Assembly: GCA_964590075.1 (NCBI GenBank)
Contig: CAZPXS010000001.1
Coordinates: 369,192 to 433,191, forward strand
Origin: JAGDVO01 sp964590075 [NCBI: uncultured Aquificales bacterium]
GTDB lineage: Bacteria > Thermosulfidibacterota > Thermosulfidibacteria > Thermosulfidibacterales
DNA length: 64,000 nt
Direction: 5' to 3'
Shown here: piece after piece, positions 8,442-17,778 of the stretch
How the letters are laid out: every line of letters begins with the position of its first letter
Position numbering within the stretch: position 1 is the first letter of the stretch
Notes under the pieces: generated by a model
Databases searched by the model: none
What the model saw: the letters and a program-made list of their open reading frames with translations, nothing else
What the model was told of the DNA's origin: nothing
Program-made: the position numbers and the translations under genes

Positions 8442-9326
8442 ATGATACTACATAAACCAGTACTGGTCGAGGATGTTATATTAAATCTGGTTGGTTATCA
8501 AGGAGAGATTATAGTTGATGCTACCTGTGGTGAGGGTGGTCACAGTGAGTATATCCTTGAAAGGGTTAAACCTTCCCTATTGGTAGCTATAGATCAGGAT
8601 ATAGAGATCCTTCAGGTCGCAAGGGAAAGACTCAAGGGCTACAAAAATGTAAAGTTTATTTACGGTAATTTTTCAAGGATAGATGAATTGTTGAAAAAGG
8701 AAGGAATAGAAGAGGTGTCCGCTATACTTATGGATCTTGGGATATCCTCCTACCATCTCGAGGATGAAGAAAGGGGATTTTCAATATATAAAGATGGTCC
8801 GCTAGATATGAGGATGGACAGGGCAGGTAATATTCTAACCGCCTATAAGGTTGTTAATGAGTATCCTCCGAGTAAGCTCGAAGAGATAATCAGGGAGTAT
8901 GGTGAGGAGAGATGGGCAAAGGCTATAGTTAGAGCAATAGTGGAGAGGAGGAAGGAGAAGCCTATAAGGACAACCGGTGAGTTGAGGGAGATAGTGGAAA
9001 GGGCTATACCGAAGAAATTTTGGCCAAAGAACATCCATCCTGCTACGAGAACGTTTCAGGCTATCAGGATAGAGGTTAATAGAGAACTCGAAGCCTTAAA
9101 AATCGCCCTTAACAAATCCGTTCCTCTATTAAAAAGTGGTGGGAGAATACTCGTTATATCTTTCCATTCTCTGGAGGATAGGATAGTAAAAAACTTTTTC
9201 AAAAAGTGTGAGCAATCAGGATTTGGCAGAATATTGACAAAGAAGCCAATAACACCTACTCAAGAGGAGATTATGGAGAATAAGAGGGCCCGTAGTGCTA
9301 AACTTAGGATAATGGAGAAGCTTTAG
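8442..9326 (+). CDS. rsmH: 16S rRNA (cytosine1402-N4)-methyltransferase RsmH
   Basis: 294 residues. Methylates N4 of C1402 in the decoding centre of 16S rRNA using SAM; it classically opens the dcw cell-wall cluster. Seen: HKPVLVEDVI at the N-terminus, SAM-site VDATCGEGGHSEYIL, AIDQD, ILMDLGISSYHLED, GPLDMRMD, and the C-terminal SFHSLEDRIVK. I start at the ATG at 8442 because homologues begin with this HKPVL segment; the frame upstream to 8226 is the antisense of the NUDIX gene. There is no mraZ before it. Its stop is immediately followed by the murE ATG, leaving no room for ftsL or ftsI. Confidence 0.97.
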   Translation: MILHKPVLVEDVILNLVGYQGEIIVDATCGEGGHSEYILERVKPSLLVAIDQDIEILQVARERLKGYKNVKFIYGNFSRIDELLKKEGIEEVSAILMDLGISSYHLEDEERGFSIYKDGPLDMRMDRAGNILTAYKVVNEYPPSKLEEIIREYGEERWAKAIVRAIVERRKEKPIRTTGELREIVERAIPKKFWPKNIHPATRTFQAIRIEVNRELEALKIALNKSVPLLKSGGRILVISFHSLEDRIVKNFFKKCEQSGFGRILTKKPITPTQEEIMENKRARSAKLRIMEKL

Positions 9327-10769
9327 ATGAGGTTATCAGAGTTACTAGAGGGTATAGAAAAGAAGGTGATAGGTACCCTGCAGGATTTCGAGGTGAAGAC
9401 TGTTACAGATAACTCCGAAAAGGTAGGTTTAGATTCTGTTTTCGTCTGTATAAAAGGGGAAAAGATAGATGGTCATAACTTTGCGAGTAGAGCTATAGAA
9501 AAGGGAGCCAGGGTTTTAGTAGTGGAGAGGGTTCTCGATGTTGAGGTCCCTCAGATAGTTGTTGATAATACCAAAAAAGTTCTTAGTATACTTTTGTCCA
9601 GATTTTATGGGAGCCCCGAGAGTAGACTTGTTAAAGTCGGTGTTACAGGTACTAACGGTAAGACAACCGTTACAACGCTCATAAAGCACCTGGAGGATAG
9701 TATCTCTAGACCATTTGGCCTGATAGGTACTATAAACTACTTTGATGGTGCCAACTACATTAAGGCTGGAAACACAACGCCCGGGATATCGCTTATGTTT
9801 GAGCTCATGAGGAGAATGGTTGATAATGGTTTGGTTGGTTTTTCCATGGAGGTCTCCTCCCATGCACTAAAGCAGGGTAGGATAGGCGCTCTTAGGTTCG
9901 ATTACGCGATCTTTACAAATCTAACGAGGGACCATCTCGATTATCATAAAAGTATGGAGGATTACTTTTTCAGTAAGGCTCTTTTATTTACCGATCATCT
10001 CGATGGGTTGGCTATAATAAACGCCGATGATCCCTATGGTAGGAGACTACTATCCATAATCTCGGGCAGGGATGTTGTTACCTATGGTATTGAGAGGGGA
10101 GAGGTAAGGGGAAGGGTTGAGAGTTTGAGTGTAGACGGAATGGTTGTAGAGGTTGATGGTATGAACTTCCATACCAACCTGACCGGTACCTATAACCTTT
10201 ACAATATACTTGCTGTATTCTCTTACGGTATCGGTCGCGGTATAGATAGGAAAGAGATAGTTGAGGCTATATCAAAATTTAGGGGTGTAAGGGGTAGGCT
10301 TGAGAGAATAAAGGCTGAAAAATTCACTGTGTTTATCGATTATGCTCATACACCGGATGCCCTGAGGAATGTTCTGGTTGAGCTATCGAAACTAAGGAAG
10401 AATAAATTGATAGTTGTTTTTGGTTGTGGTGGTGATAGAGATAAGGGTAAGAGACCTGAGATGGGAAGGGTTGCGACTGAAATAGCGGATATGGTTATCA
10501 TCACATCGGATAACCCGAGAAGTGAGGATCCTATCGATATAATAAGGGATATTATTAAGGGTTGTGTCGGTAAGAACTATACTATAATAGTCGATAGGAG
10601 GGAGGCTATAGGTGAAGCCTTAAGAATCGCGGTAGAGGGTGATATAGTGTTGGTGGCTGGTAAGGGTCATGAGGATTATCAGATAGTGAAGGATAGAGTT
10701 TTACATTTTGACGATAGGGAGGTCGTTTTAGATATACTCAAGGAGATGGGGATCGATGCTGAAACTTAA
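9327..10769 (+). CDS. murE: UDP-MurNAc-L-Ala-D-Glu:meso-DAP ligase MurE
   Basis: 480 residues. Adds the third residue of the peptidoglycan stem peptide in the cytoplasm with ATP. Domain 1 binds UDP; the P-loop is GVTGTNGKTT (about 108-117), followed by GNTTPG, the FTNLTRDHLDYH motif, and the C-terminal domain with SDNPRSEDP (about 394-402). DNPR is the known signature for meso-diaminopimelate rather than lysine. Length is standard. It begins on the base after the rsmH stop and overlaps murF by 14 bases. Confidence 0.96.
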   Translation: MRLSELLEGIEKKVIGTLQDFEVKTVTDNSEKVGLDSVFVCIKGEKIDGHNFASRAIEKGARVLVVERVLDVEVPQIVVDNTKKVLSILLSRFYGSPESRLVKVGVTGTNGKTTVTTLIKHLEDSISRPFGLIGTINYFDGANYIKAGNTTPGISLMFELMRRMVDNGLVGFSMEVSSHALKQGRIGALRFDYAIFTNLTRDHLDYHKSMEDYFFSKALLFTDHLDGLAIINADDPYGRRLLSIISGRDVVTYGIERGEVRGRVESLSVDGMVVEVDGMNFHTNLTGTYNLYNILAVFSYGIGRGIDRKEIVEAISKFRGVRGRLERIKAEKFTVFIDYAHTPDALRNVLVELSKLRKNKLIVVFGCGGDRDKGKRPEMGRVATEIADMVIITSDNPRSEDPIDIIRDIIKGCVGKNYTIIVDRREAIGEALRIAVEGDIVLVAGKGHEDYQIVKDRVLHFDDREVVLDILKEMGIDAET

Positions 10770-12084
10770 GGATGTGTTACCCTCGGGTGAGTTTTTGGGA
10801 GATAAATCTATAATTGAGAGTAGCTATGTAGGCTTATCCATAGATTCGAGGAGAGTAGAAAAGGGACAGGTTTTTATCGCTATTAAAGGTAAAAGACACG
10901 ATGGCCATGATTTCGTTGAGGCTGCTTTGAGAGCTGGAGCTAACCTCGCTATCGTTGAAAGGGAATTGCCACATAGACCTATACTTGTGGTTGGGAATAC
11001 CTTAGAAGCTCTCTGGGAGATCGCAAGGAGGGTCATAGACTATTACAGTCCCTTTAGGATAGGCATAACCGGTACCTGTGGGAAAACCACGGTTAAGGAG
11101 ATGCTCTACACTATTCTATCTAACTTTAAGAGGGTGGAAAAGACGAAGGGTAACGAGAACAACCTTATAGGTCTTCCTCTCAACATAGCGAATATGGGGG
11201 ATTGTGATGTTTTTATAGCGGAACTGGGGACTAATTCTCCAGGAGAGATATCCACTCTTAGCGATCTATTCAAACCTAATATTGCCGTTATTACCGCTAT
11301 AGGAGAGGGCCATCTTGAGGGTTTAAGGTCTCTGGATGGTGTTTTTAATGAGAAGATAGGGATCTTGAATGGTATGGATGGTGGTATCTTGGTATTCCCC
11401 GGTGATTCGCCCTTCTTTGAGAAAGCTTGTAAGATAGCTGATAGTAAAGGTATAGGTATTGTACCTTTTTATGGGTCAGAGGTTACGGAGTTAGAACCGG
11501 GTTATTATAGGTTTAGCATAGATGGTAGGGATTTTGAGGAGCCTTTTGGTTTTTCCGGTCTTCATATGGGAATCGATGCACTGATAGCCATTAAAACCGC
11601 TAAGATTTTCGGTGTTGAAGTTGAGAGGGCTATAGAGGCTCTTAAGTCCTTTTCACCTGTTAAATCGAGATTTAACGTGATAAAATTTTCTAATTTTACG
11701 CTTATAGATGACACCTATAACGCTAATCCTGTATCTACGAGAAACGCTCTACTTAATCTCTCTAAGTTTAGAGGTAGGAAGATCTTTGTATTTGGTTCCA
11801 TGATGGAGCTCGGGGATAAAAGTGAGGAATTACACAGGGAGATTGGTTTACTGGCTTTTAAGTGTGGAGTTGAGTTAATGTATACCTTTGGTGAGTTTGC
11901 GAGATTCGCTTTGGATGAGTTTTTGTCACAGGGTGGAAGTGGATCTCATTACCAGACTCATGGGGATCTGTTGAGTGATCTTTTGAGAGAGGTTAGGGAG
12001 GGCGATGTGATTCTTGTTAAGGGGTCAAGGGCTATGGCGATGGAAAGAATAGTCGAGGGAATATTAGAATGTTATGGGAACTGA
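10756..12084 (+). CDS. murF: UDP-MurNAc-tripeptide:D-Ala-D-Ala ligase MurF
   Basis: 442 residues. Joins D-Ala-D-Ala to UDP-MurNAc-tripeptide, the last cytoplasmic step before the lipid stage. Motifs seen: IDSRRVEKGQVFIAIKGKRHDGHDF, the P-loop GITGTCGKTT, TKGNENNLIGLPL, AELGTNSPGEI, and the C-terminal DDTYNANPVSTRNAL with FGSMMELGD. The ATG lies inside the murE end (14-base overlap) and its own end overlaps mraY by 16 bases, so the three are translated as a block. Confidence 0.95.
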   Translation: MLKLKDVLPSGEFLGDKSIIESSYVGLSIDSRRVEKGQVFIAIKGKRHDGHDFVEAALRAGANLAIVERELPHRPILVVGNTLEALWEIARRVIDYYSPFRIGITGTCGKTTVKEMLYTILSNFKRVEKTKGNENNLIGLPLNIANMGDCDVFIAELGTNSPGEISTLSDLFKPNIAVITAIGEGHLEGLRSLDGVFNEKIGILNGMDGGILVFPGDSPFFEKACKIADSKGIGIVPFYGSEVTELEPGYYRFSIDGRDFEEPFGFSGLHMGIDALIAIKTAKIFGVEVERAIEALKSFSPVKSRFNVIKFSNFTLIDDTYNANPVSTRNALLNLSKFRGRKIFVFGSMMELGDKSEELHREIGLLAFKCGVELMYTFGEFARFALDEFLSQGGSGSHYQTHGDLLSDLLREVREGDVILVKGSRAMAMERIVEGILECYGN

Positions 12085-13151
12085 TATATTCTGCAAAATC
12101 TATATTTTCTCCCCTTAATGTCTTTAAGTACATAACCTTTAGAAGTACCTATGCTTTAGTAACGGCGTTGGTGGTTTCTCTCTTGATAGGTCCCTGGCTC
12201 ATAGAGAGGTTGAGGATACTGAAGTTTGGACAGACTATAAGGGACTATGGTCCGAAGCAGCATTTTAGCAAAAAAGGCACTCCCACCATGGGAGGATTGC
12301 TTATAATTCTGTCCATTATAGTGGCCATGTTTTTCTGGGGTACCTTTTATAATCCCTTCGTCTTTATAGCTATTCTCTCCATGCTTTTATTCGGTGCTCT
12401 TGGATTCGTCGATGATTATATCAAGGTGGTTAAGAAGGACCCTGATGGTATAAGGGCAAGGTACAAGTTTCCTATACAGGTGATACTCGCTCTATTCGTA
12501 TCCTTCCTAATATACATGGCTTCGGGGAAAAACGCTTCTCTACTTCAGGTTCCATTTTTCAAAAGGATAACTCCGGATCTCGGGTTATTTTATATAGTAT
12601 TTTCGGCACTCGTTATTGTAGCTACGAGTAATGCCGTTAATCTTACAGATGGCTTGGATGGCCTTGCGATTGTCCCCTTTGCTATGTGCATGACGGCCTA
12701 TGGTCTCATATCCTATCTCGTAGGTCATTCCAAGTTCGCCATGTATCTGCAGATAATTCACCTACCCTATAGTGCTGAACTTACCGTTTTATGTGCTGCG
12801 AGTGTTGGGGCGGCTATAGGTTTCCTCTGGTTTAATGCCCACCCCGCTGAAGTTTTTATGGGAGATACCGGCTCCCTGGCGATAGGTGCTCTTCTAGGGA
12901 CTGTTGCGGTACTTACAAAGCATGAGTTACTACTACCTATATTTGGCGGTATTTTCGTTATGGAAGCTCTTTCCGTTATAATTCAGGTTGCCTATTTCAA
13001 GATCACAAAGGGTAAGAGGGTCTTTAAAATGGCACCGCTACACCATCATTTTGAACAGGAGGGATTACCGGAATCCAAGATAATAATAAGATTCTGGATA
13101 ATCTCCTTCATCTTTGTACTTATAGGATTATCAACGTTAAAGGTGAGGTGA
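12069..13151 (+). CDS. mraY: Phospho-MurNAc-pentapeptide transferase MraY
   Basis: 360 residues, integral membrane with about ten helices. Transfers phospho-MurNAc-pentapeptide to undecaprenyl phosphate, making lipid I. Seen: KKGTPTMGGLLI, the catalytic FVDDYIKV, the NLTDGLDGLA loop, FMGDTGSLAIGALLG, and the C-terminal MAPLHHHFEQ with the conserved histidines. Length is typical. It overlaps murF by 16 bases and murD starts 3 bases after its stop; there is no ftsW on either side. Confidence 0.96.
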   Translation: MLWELIYSAKSIFSPLNVFKYITFRSTYALVTALVVSLLIGPWLIERLRILKFGQTIRDYGPKQHFSKKGTPTMGGLLIILSIIVAMFFWGTFYNPFVFIAILSMLLFGALGFVDDYIKVVKKDPDGIRARYKFPIQVILALFVSFLIYMASGKNASLLQVPFFKRITPDLGLFYIVFSALVIVATSNAVNLTDGLDGLAIVPFAMCMTAYGLISYLVGHSKFAMYLQIIHLPYSAELTVLCAASVGAAIGFLWFNAHPAEVFMGDTGSLAIGALLGTVAVLTKHELLLPIFGGIFVMEALSVIIQVAYFKITKGKRVFKMAPLHHHFEQEGLPESKIIIRFWIISFIFVLIGLSTLKVR

Positions 13152-13154
13152 TCG

Positions 13155-14525
13155 ATGAGGGGCTTGGTTGTTGGATTTGGTTTGTCGGGTTTTTGGGCGG
13201 GGATGCTATTTTTGAGGAATCTGAGCGATAAGCTTTATATATACGATGATAATTTAGAGAATCTGGATCAAAGTAGGGTTGAGACCATAAAGAACTACGC
13301 TATCACAGTTGGTAAGAGGGTGGAATTTGTAAGTAAATTCGAGCTATCCTTCATGGACGATGTTGACCTGGTAATAGTTAGCCCCGGGATTCCTCCTACC
13401 CATAGTATCCTTGATCTTACGAGAAATAAGGGTATACCTCTTGTTGGAGAGCTAGAGTTTGCCTTTCAGTTTCTTGATAGGTCGAAGGTAAATATAGTAG
13501 GTATAACCGGGACAAATGGGAAAACTACTACCACGAGTCTTGTGAATCATGGTTTTAGGTCGGCCGGTTTTGATAGTGAAGTTGGTGGAAATATTGGTAA
13601 TCCCCTCTCCAAGATAGTTTTCGAAGATAGATCCCCGGATTTTTTGGTTCTTGAACTTTCGAGTTTTCAACTTCTTTATACCGATAAGTTCAGGGTTGAT
13701 GTAGGGGTTATCCTTAACATAGACTACGATCACATGGATTACCATAGGAGTTTTACCGAATATGCGGAAAGTAAGTTGAAGATCTTAAGGGATGTTAAGC
13801 TCGGTGTGTATAACCTTGACGATCCTGTTATCCGTGATCTAATTGGGTCCCACGATTTTGGTAATTTAAGGCTAAAGAGTTTTTCGACCGAGAGGGAGGC
13901 TGATAGTTTTGTATCGGCAGGATCAATATTTATAAAGAAGGATGATGGAACACTTCTATCAATTCTCGATCTAAGGGATCTTTCTACAACTGCTCTCTTT
14001 AATCTTCCCAACATACTTGCCTCTATTTTAGTTTTTGATTTTTATAACCTTCCCGTAGAGACGATTAGGGATTCTATAACCAGTTTTAACTGGCTACCCC
14101 ATAGGCTCGAGTTTGTAGGAGTCTTGAATGGAGTTGAGATATACAACGATTCCAAGGCGACCAATCCACACGCGGTAAAACATGCTCTCTCGTTTCTTTC
14201 AAGGTTCGGCAAACCAATAGTTTTAATACTTGGGGGTAGTGGTAAGAAGCTCACCTTTGAATCACTTGTTCCCTATTTCGATATTATAAAGGGTGTGGTT
14301 TGTTATGGCGATGCTGGAGAAGAGATAGAGATGGATCTGAGATTGAGAGGTTACGATCATATATTCAGAGTTTGGGATTTCAGAGAGGCTGTTAATTTGG
14401 CTTTATCGATAGCATCAGGTGGTGATATTCTTCTACTATCTCCCGGTTGTGCAAGTTTCGATCAGTTTAAGAGTTACGCCGAAAGGGGAGATGTCTTTAA
14501 AAGGTTGATCTTACAAAGGTTTTAA
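13155..14525 (+). CDS. murD: UDP-MurNAc-L-Ala:D-Glu ligase MurD
   Basis: 456 residues. Adds D-Glu to UDP-MurNAc-L-Ala with ATP. The N-terminal Rossmann motif is VVGFGLSGFWAG; SPGIPPTH follows; the P-loop is GITGTNGKTTTT (about 115-126); later motifs are LNIDYDHMDYH and YNDSKATNPHA; and LSPGCASFDQFKSYAERGDVF closes the C-terminal domain. A GAGGTG ribosome site overlaps the mraY stop. It is followed after 17 bases by murG, where many bacteria carry ftsW. Confidence 0.95.
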   Translation: MRGLVVGFGLSGFWAGMLFLRNLSDKLYIYDDNLENLDQSRVETIKNYAITVGKRVEFVSKFELSFMDDVDLVIVSPGIPPTHSILDLTRNKGIPLVGELEFAFQFLDRSKVNIVGITGTNGKTTTTSLVNHGFRSAGFDSEVGGNIGNPLSKIVFEDRSPDFLVLELSSFQLLYTDKFRVDVGVILNIDYDHMDYHRSFTEYAESKLKILRDVKLGVYNLDDPVIRDLIGSHDFGNLRLKSFSTEREADSFVSAGSIFIKKDDGTLLSILDLRDLSTTALFNLPNILASILVFDFYNLPVETIRDSITSFNWLPHRLEFVGVLNGVEIYNDSKATNPHAVKHALSFLSRFGKPIVLILGGSGKKLTFESLVPYFDIIKGVVCYGDAGEEIEMDLRLRGYDHIFRVWDFREAVNLALSIASGGDILLLSPGCASFDQFKSYAERGDVFKRLILQRF

Positions 14526-14542
14526 GTTCCGGGGGCTAAGTC

Positions 14543-15583
14543 TTGAGATGGATAGTGGCTGGAGGTGGTACTGGCGGGCATTTTTTCCCTGCTCTTGAGG
14601 TTGCAAAGGCTCTTATCGATAATGGGGATCAGGTTGTTTATATAGGTGTTAGGAGAGGCATAGAGGCAAGGATCATGCCCTCTACCGGTATCGATCATCA
14701 TTTTATCGATTTTGAAGGTGTGAGAGGTAGAGGTATAAAAGCTTTTTCAGCACTGGCTAAGCTCCTTCCTTCTCTAATAAGTGTTTTCAGGGTATTTCGC
14801 AAATTTCGTCCTGATGCCGTTTTTCTAACGGGAGGTTATGTTTCGATACCCGTTTTTTTAGTTGCCCTTATGCTCGGTGTTCCCATATTCATACATGAGC
14901 AGAATAGCATTCCTGGTCTATCTAATGTCGTTATCTCTGGCTTCGCAAGGAAGGTCTTTGTAACCTTTGAAGAATCGATTAGATACCTCAGGGGTTTTAA
15001 ATTCATAGTGAGTGGTAATGTTGTAAGGGAAGAGTTTTTTAGAGAAAGATACCCAACTAAAAGTAGCTTTAACCTTCTTGTCCTTGGTGGTTCCCTGGGA
15101 GCAAGAAGCATAAATAGAGCTTTGATAGGTATTCTTGATAAGCTTAAGGTACTTAATGTAAGGATTCTTCATCAGACCGGAAGGTTGGACTATGAAGAGG
15201 TTGTTAAGGCTTATAAAGAACTATCCTACGATAACGCTTTTATCTTTGACTTTCACGATAAGCCTTGGGATCTTTTAAAGTCTGCCACTATAGTCGTTTC
15301 TAGGGCTGGATCAAGTACCATAACCGAGATAGTACTTGCGGGTAGATGCGCCATTCTAGTTCCCTATCCCTATGCTGCTAGTAATCACCAGTTTTTTAAT
15401 GCCAGTATAATCTCCAAGTTGGCGCCTGTTTGGATCTTGGAGGATAAGGATCTTGATAAGTTGTTTTCGTTACTATTTTTATACTATACTGATAGGAGAA
15501 GAATGGTAAAGGTTGAGGATAAAACGAGGGGATGTTTCATAATTGGTAGTGCGAAAGGTATAGTTAGAAATATGAAGGGGTAA
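14543..15583 (+). CDS. murG: Undecaprenyl-PP-MurNAc-pentapeptide GlcNAc transferase MurG
   Basis: 346 residues. Peripheral inner-membrane glycosyltransferase that makes lipid II. Seen: GGGTGGHFFPALEVAKAL at the start, GGYVSIPV, HEQNSIPGLSN, GGSLGARSIN, HQTG, and the UDP-GlcNAc pocket SRAGSSTITEIVLAGRCAIL with YPYAASNHQ. The start is TTG at 14543, with GGGGG seven bases upstream; no ATG fits before the glycine-rich motif. It is followed after 6 bases by murC. Confidence 0.95.
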   Translation: MRWIVAGGGTGGHFFPALEVAKALIDNGDQVVYIGVRRGIEARIMPSTGIDHHFIDFEGVRGRGIKAFSALAKLLPSLISVFRVFRKFRPDAVFLTGGYVSIPVFLVALMLGVPIFIHEQNSIPGLSNVVISGFARKVFVTFEESIRYLRGFKFIVSGNVVREEFFRERYPTKSSFNLLVLGGSLGARSINRALIGILDKLKVLNVRILHQTGRLDYEEVVKAYKELSYDNAFIFDFHDKPWDLLKSATIVVSRAGSSTITEIVLAGRCAILVPYPYAASNHQFFNASIISKLAPVWILEDKDLDKLFSLLFLYYTDRRRMVKVEDKTRGCFIIGSAKGIVRNMKG

Positions 15584-15589
15584 TTAAGG

Positions 15590-16930
15590 ATGAAAGGGAA
15601 GGTTCATTTTATAGGCATAGGTGGAATAGGTATGAGTGCTCTTGCAAGGATACTACTATCCCTGGGTGTTGAGGTGACAGGATCCGATATAGCTGAGAAT
15701 GAGGCGGTTCGTGAGCTTAGAGGTAAAGGTGTGGAGATATGGGTACCCCACGATGCTAGTAAAATACACCCAGATACGAGCATGGTTGTCTATTCCTCGG
15801 CTATAAGGGAGGATAACGAGGAGCGGGTTAGGGCTAAGGAAATGGGGATAGAGGTTATTTCTAGGGGCGAGCTCCTTGCCAGAATAACGGGTGAAAGGAC
15901 CTGTGTGGCGGTAAGTGGTTCCCATGGTAAGACAACCACAACGGCGATGATAGGCAAGATATTTATAGATGCCTTTCTGAAACCGACGGTTATCGTGGGA
16001 GGTAGGCTAAGGGACTTTAGTTCAACGAACGCTCTCTGGGGTGATGGTGAGATAGTGATTACGGAGAGTGATGAGAGCGATGGTTCCTTTCTGCATCTTT
16101 CACCGAATGTAGGTATTGTTACGAATGTGGATAGGGAACACCTATCACATTACGGTTCCTTCGATAAACTCGTTGAGGCGTTTAAAATATTTTGTGAGAA
16201 TACGAAGGAGTATAAGATTCTGTGCGGGGACGATCCGGTTCTTAGAGATGTAGCCTGTAAGAATGCGATATATTACGGTTTGGATAGTTTTTGTGATGTT
16301 GTTATAGAGGATGTGAGGTTTTACAGTGATAGAACCTTCTTTACCATAAGATCACCATGGGGTGCTACGGATTTAGAACTTGGCCTTCTTGGATTACACA
16401 ACGTTAGGAATGCTACCGCAAGTTACGTCGCAGCCAAGATTTTTGGTATAAGTGATGATATCATATATAACTCCCTAAGTACCTTCTCAGGTGTCGAAAG
16501 GAGGATGACTCTGGTTGGTACTGTAAATGGTGCCTATCTCATAGATGACTATGCCCATCACCCAACCGAGGTGAGAGCTACTCTTGGCGCCCTAAGGCAG
16601 AGATGGAGGAATAATAGGATAATAGCTGTATTTCAGCCACATAGGTATTCTAGGATGAGTTCTGTCTGGCAGGATATGGTTGACTCTTTTGATTCTGCCG
16701 ATGAGGTCTGGGTGACGGATGTGTATAGTGCCGGTGAGACAAATGAGTATGGTTTCTCTATAGAGCTATTTATTGAGAAATTAAGGGAGAGACATCCCAA
16801 CGTCCATTTTTATCATACCTGGAGGGAGATGTTAGAGCCACTTAAAAGGTTGCTTGGGGAGGGCGATGTTCTAGTTACTCTTGGTGCAGGAGATGTTGGT
16901 AAGTTATGCAGGGAACTATTAAAGGATTAG
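15590..16930 (+). CDS. murC: UDP-MurNAc:L-alanine ligase MurC
   Basis: 446 residues. First amino-acid ligase of the stem peptide. Seen: HFIGIGGIGMSALA (UDP-binding), the P-loop SGSHGKTTTTAM, ESDESDGSF, NVDREHLSHYGSF, DDYAHHPTEVRAT and QPHRYSRM. The order murD-murG-murC-murB-ddl is the classical dcw order with the division genes left out. The 3' end contains the candidate starts of murB. Confidence 0.95.
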   Translation: MKGKVHFIGIGGIGMSALARILLSLGVEVTGSDIAENEAVRELRGKGVEIWVPHDASKIHPDTSMVVYSSAIREDNEERVRAKEMGIEVISRGELLARITGERTCVAVSGSHGKTTTTAMIGKIFIDAFLKPTVIVGGRLRDFSSTNALWGDGEIVITESDESDGSFLHLSPNVGIVTNVDREHLSHYGSFDKLVEAFKIFCENTKEYKILCGDDPVLRDVACKNAIYYGLDSFCDVVIEDVRFYSDRTFFTIRSPWGATDLELGLLGLHNVRNATASYVAAKIFGISDDIIYNSLSTFSGVERRMTLVGTVNGAYLIDDYAHHPTEVRATLGALRQRWRNNRIIAVFQPHRYSRMSSVWQDMVDSFDSADEVWVTDVYSAGETNEYGFSIELFIEKLRERHPNVHFYHTWREMLEPLKRLLGEGDVLVTLGAGDVGKLCRELLKD

Positions 16931-17778
16931 TGTTGAAAAATTTTCCCTTAAGGTATCTATCTCTTGTAGCAACTAGAGGTACGGCAAGGTACTTCTTTGA
17001 ACCTGAGAGTATCGATGATATGGTTAAGGTTATTAACTATCTTAAAAAGGGGTGTATAAATTACATCATTGTTGGTTGCTCTTCCAATACCCTTTGGGGC
17101 GATGGCTATTTTGACGGTGCAGTGATAAGTACCAGAAAGTTGAGAAGTATAAGTTTAAAGGGGAGAAGGATAGAGGTAACCGTTGGGGTGAGACTTACGG
17201 AACTTGTTCGCTTATCCTGTGATAACGGTTATAGTGGGGTTGAGGAACTGAGCGGTATACCTGGTACTATAGGTGGTGCGGTAGTTATGAATGCAGGGGC
17301 CTTTGGTAGAACCATCTCCGATGTGATAAGTGAGGTTGTTATATTTAACGGAAGAACCGTTGATTTTTTAAAGAGAGATGAAATAAAATTTGGTTATAGA
17401 AATTCTTCTTTGAAGGGTAGTATTGTGCTTGGTGCTGTTATTGAACTCGTCGAGTCTGATAGAGAGAGGGTTACTAGAAGAGTTAGCGAGATTCTTCTTG
17501 ATAGGAAAAGGAAGTTTCCTAAGGGACCATCTTTAGGTTCTGTTTTTAGGAATCCTGAAAATAACTTTGCCGCTAAGCTTATAGAGGAAGCTGGGTTGAA
17601 AGGTTTTAGGATTGGTTCCGCATGGGTATCGGAGAAACATGCCAATTTCTTCCTATCCGATAGGAATGGTTGTGCTACCGATTACGTTAAGCTTGTGAAT
17701 TTCGTTAAAGATAGGGTTTATGAGTTATTCGGTATAAGATTGGAGGAGGAGATCGTATATGCTGGAAGCTTTTCGTGA
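16906..17778 (+). CDS. murB: UDP-N-acetylenolpyruvoylglucosamine reductase MurB
   Basis: About 281-290 residues, a FAD enzyme reducing UDP-GlcNAc-enolpyruvate to UDP-MurNAc. Seen: VGCSSNTLWGDGYFDGAVIST (a divergent form of the usual GGGSNLL FAD loop, with Cys in place of Gly), LSGIPGTIGGAVVMNAGAFG, FGYRNSSLKG (catalytic Arg), and PKGPSLGSVFRNPE with the catalytic Ser, then EAGLKGFRIGSAWVSEKHANFF. The length fits the short type II MurB. The ATG at 16906 lies inside murC; GTG 16930 or TTG 16933, just after AAAGGA and overlapping the murC stop, are equally good starts. Confidence 0.92.
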   Translation: MQGTIKGLVLKNFPLRYLSLVATRGTARYFFEPESIDDMVKVINYLKKGCINYIIVGCSSNTLWGDGYFDGAVISTRKLRSISLKGRRIEVTVGVRLTELVRLSCDNGYSGVEELSGIPGTIGGAVVMNAGAFGRTISDVISEVVIFNGRTVDFLKRDEIKFGYRNSSLKGSIVLGAVIELVESDRERVTRRVSEILLDRKRKFPKGPSLGSVFRNPENNFAAKLIEEAGLKGFRIGSAWVSEKHANFFLSDRNGCATDYVKLVNFVKDRVYELFGIRLEEEIVYAGSFS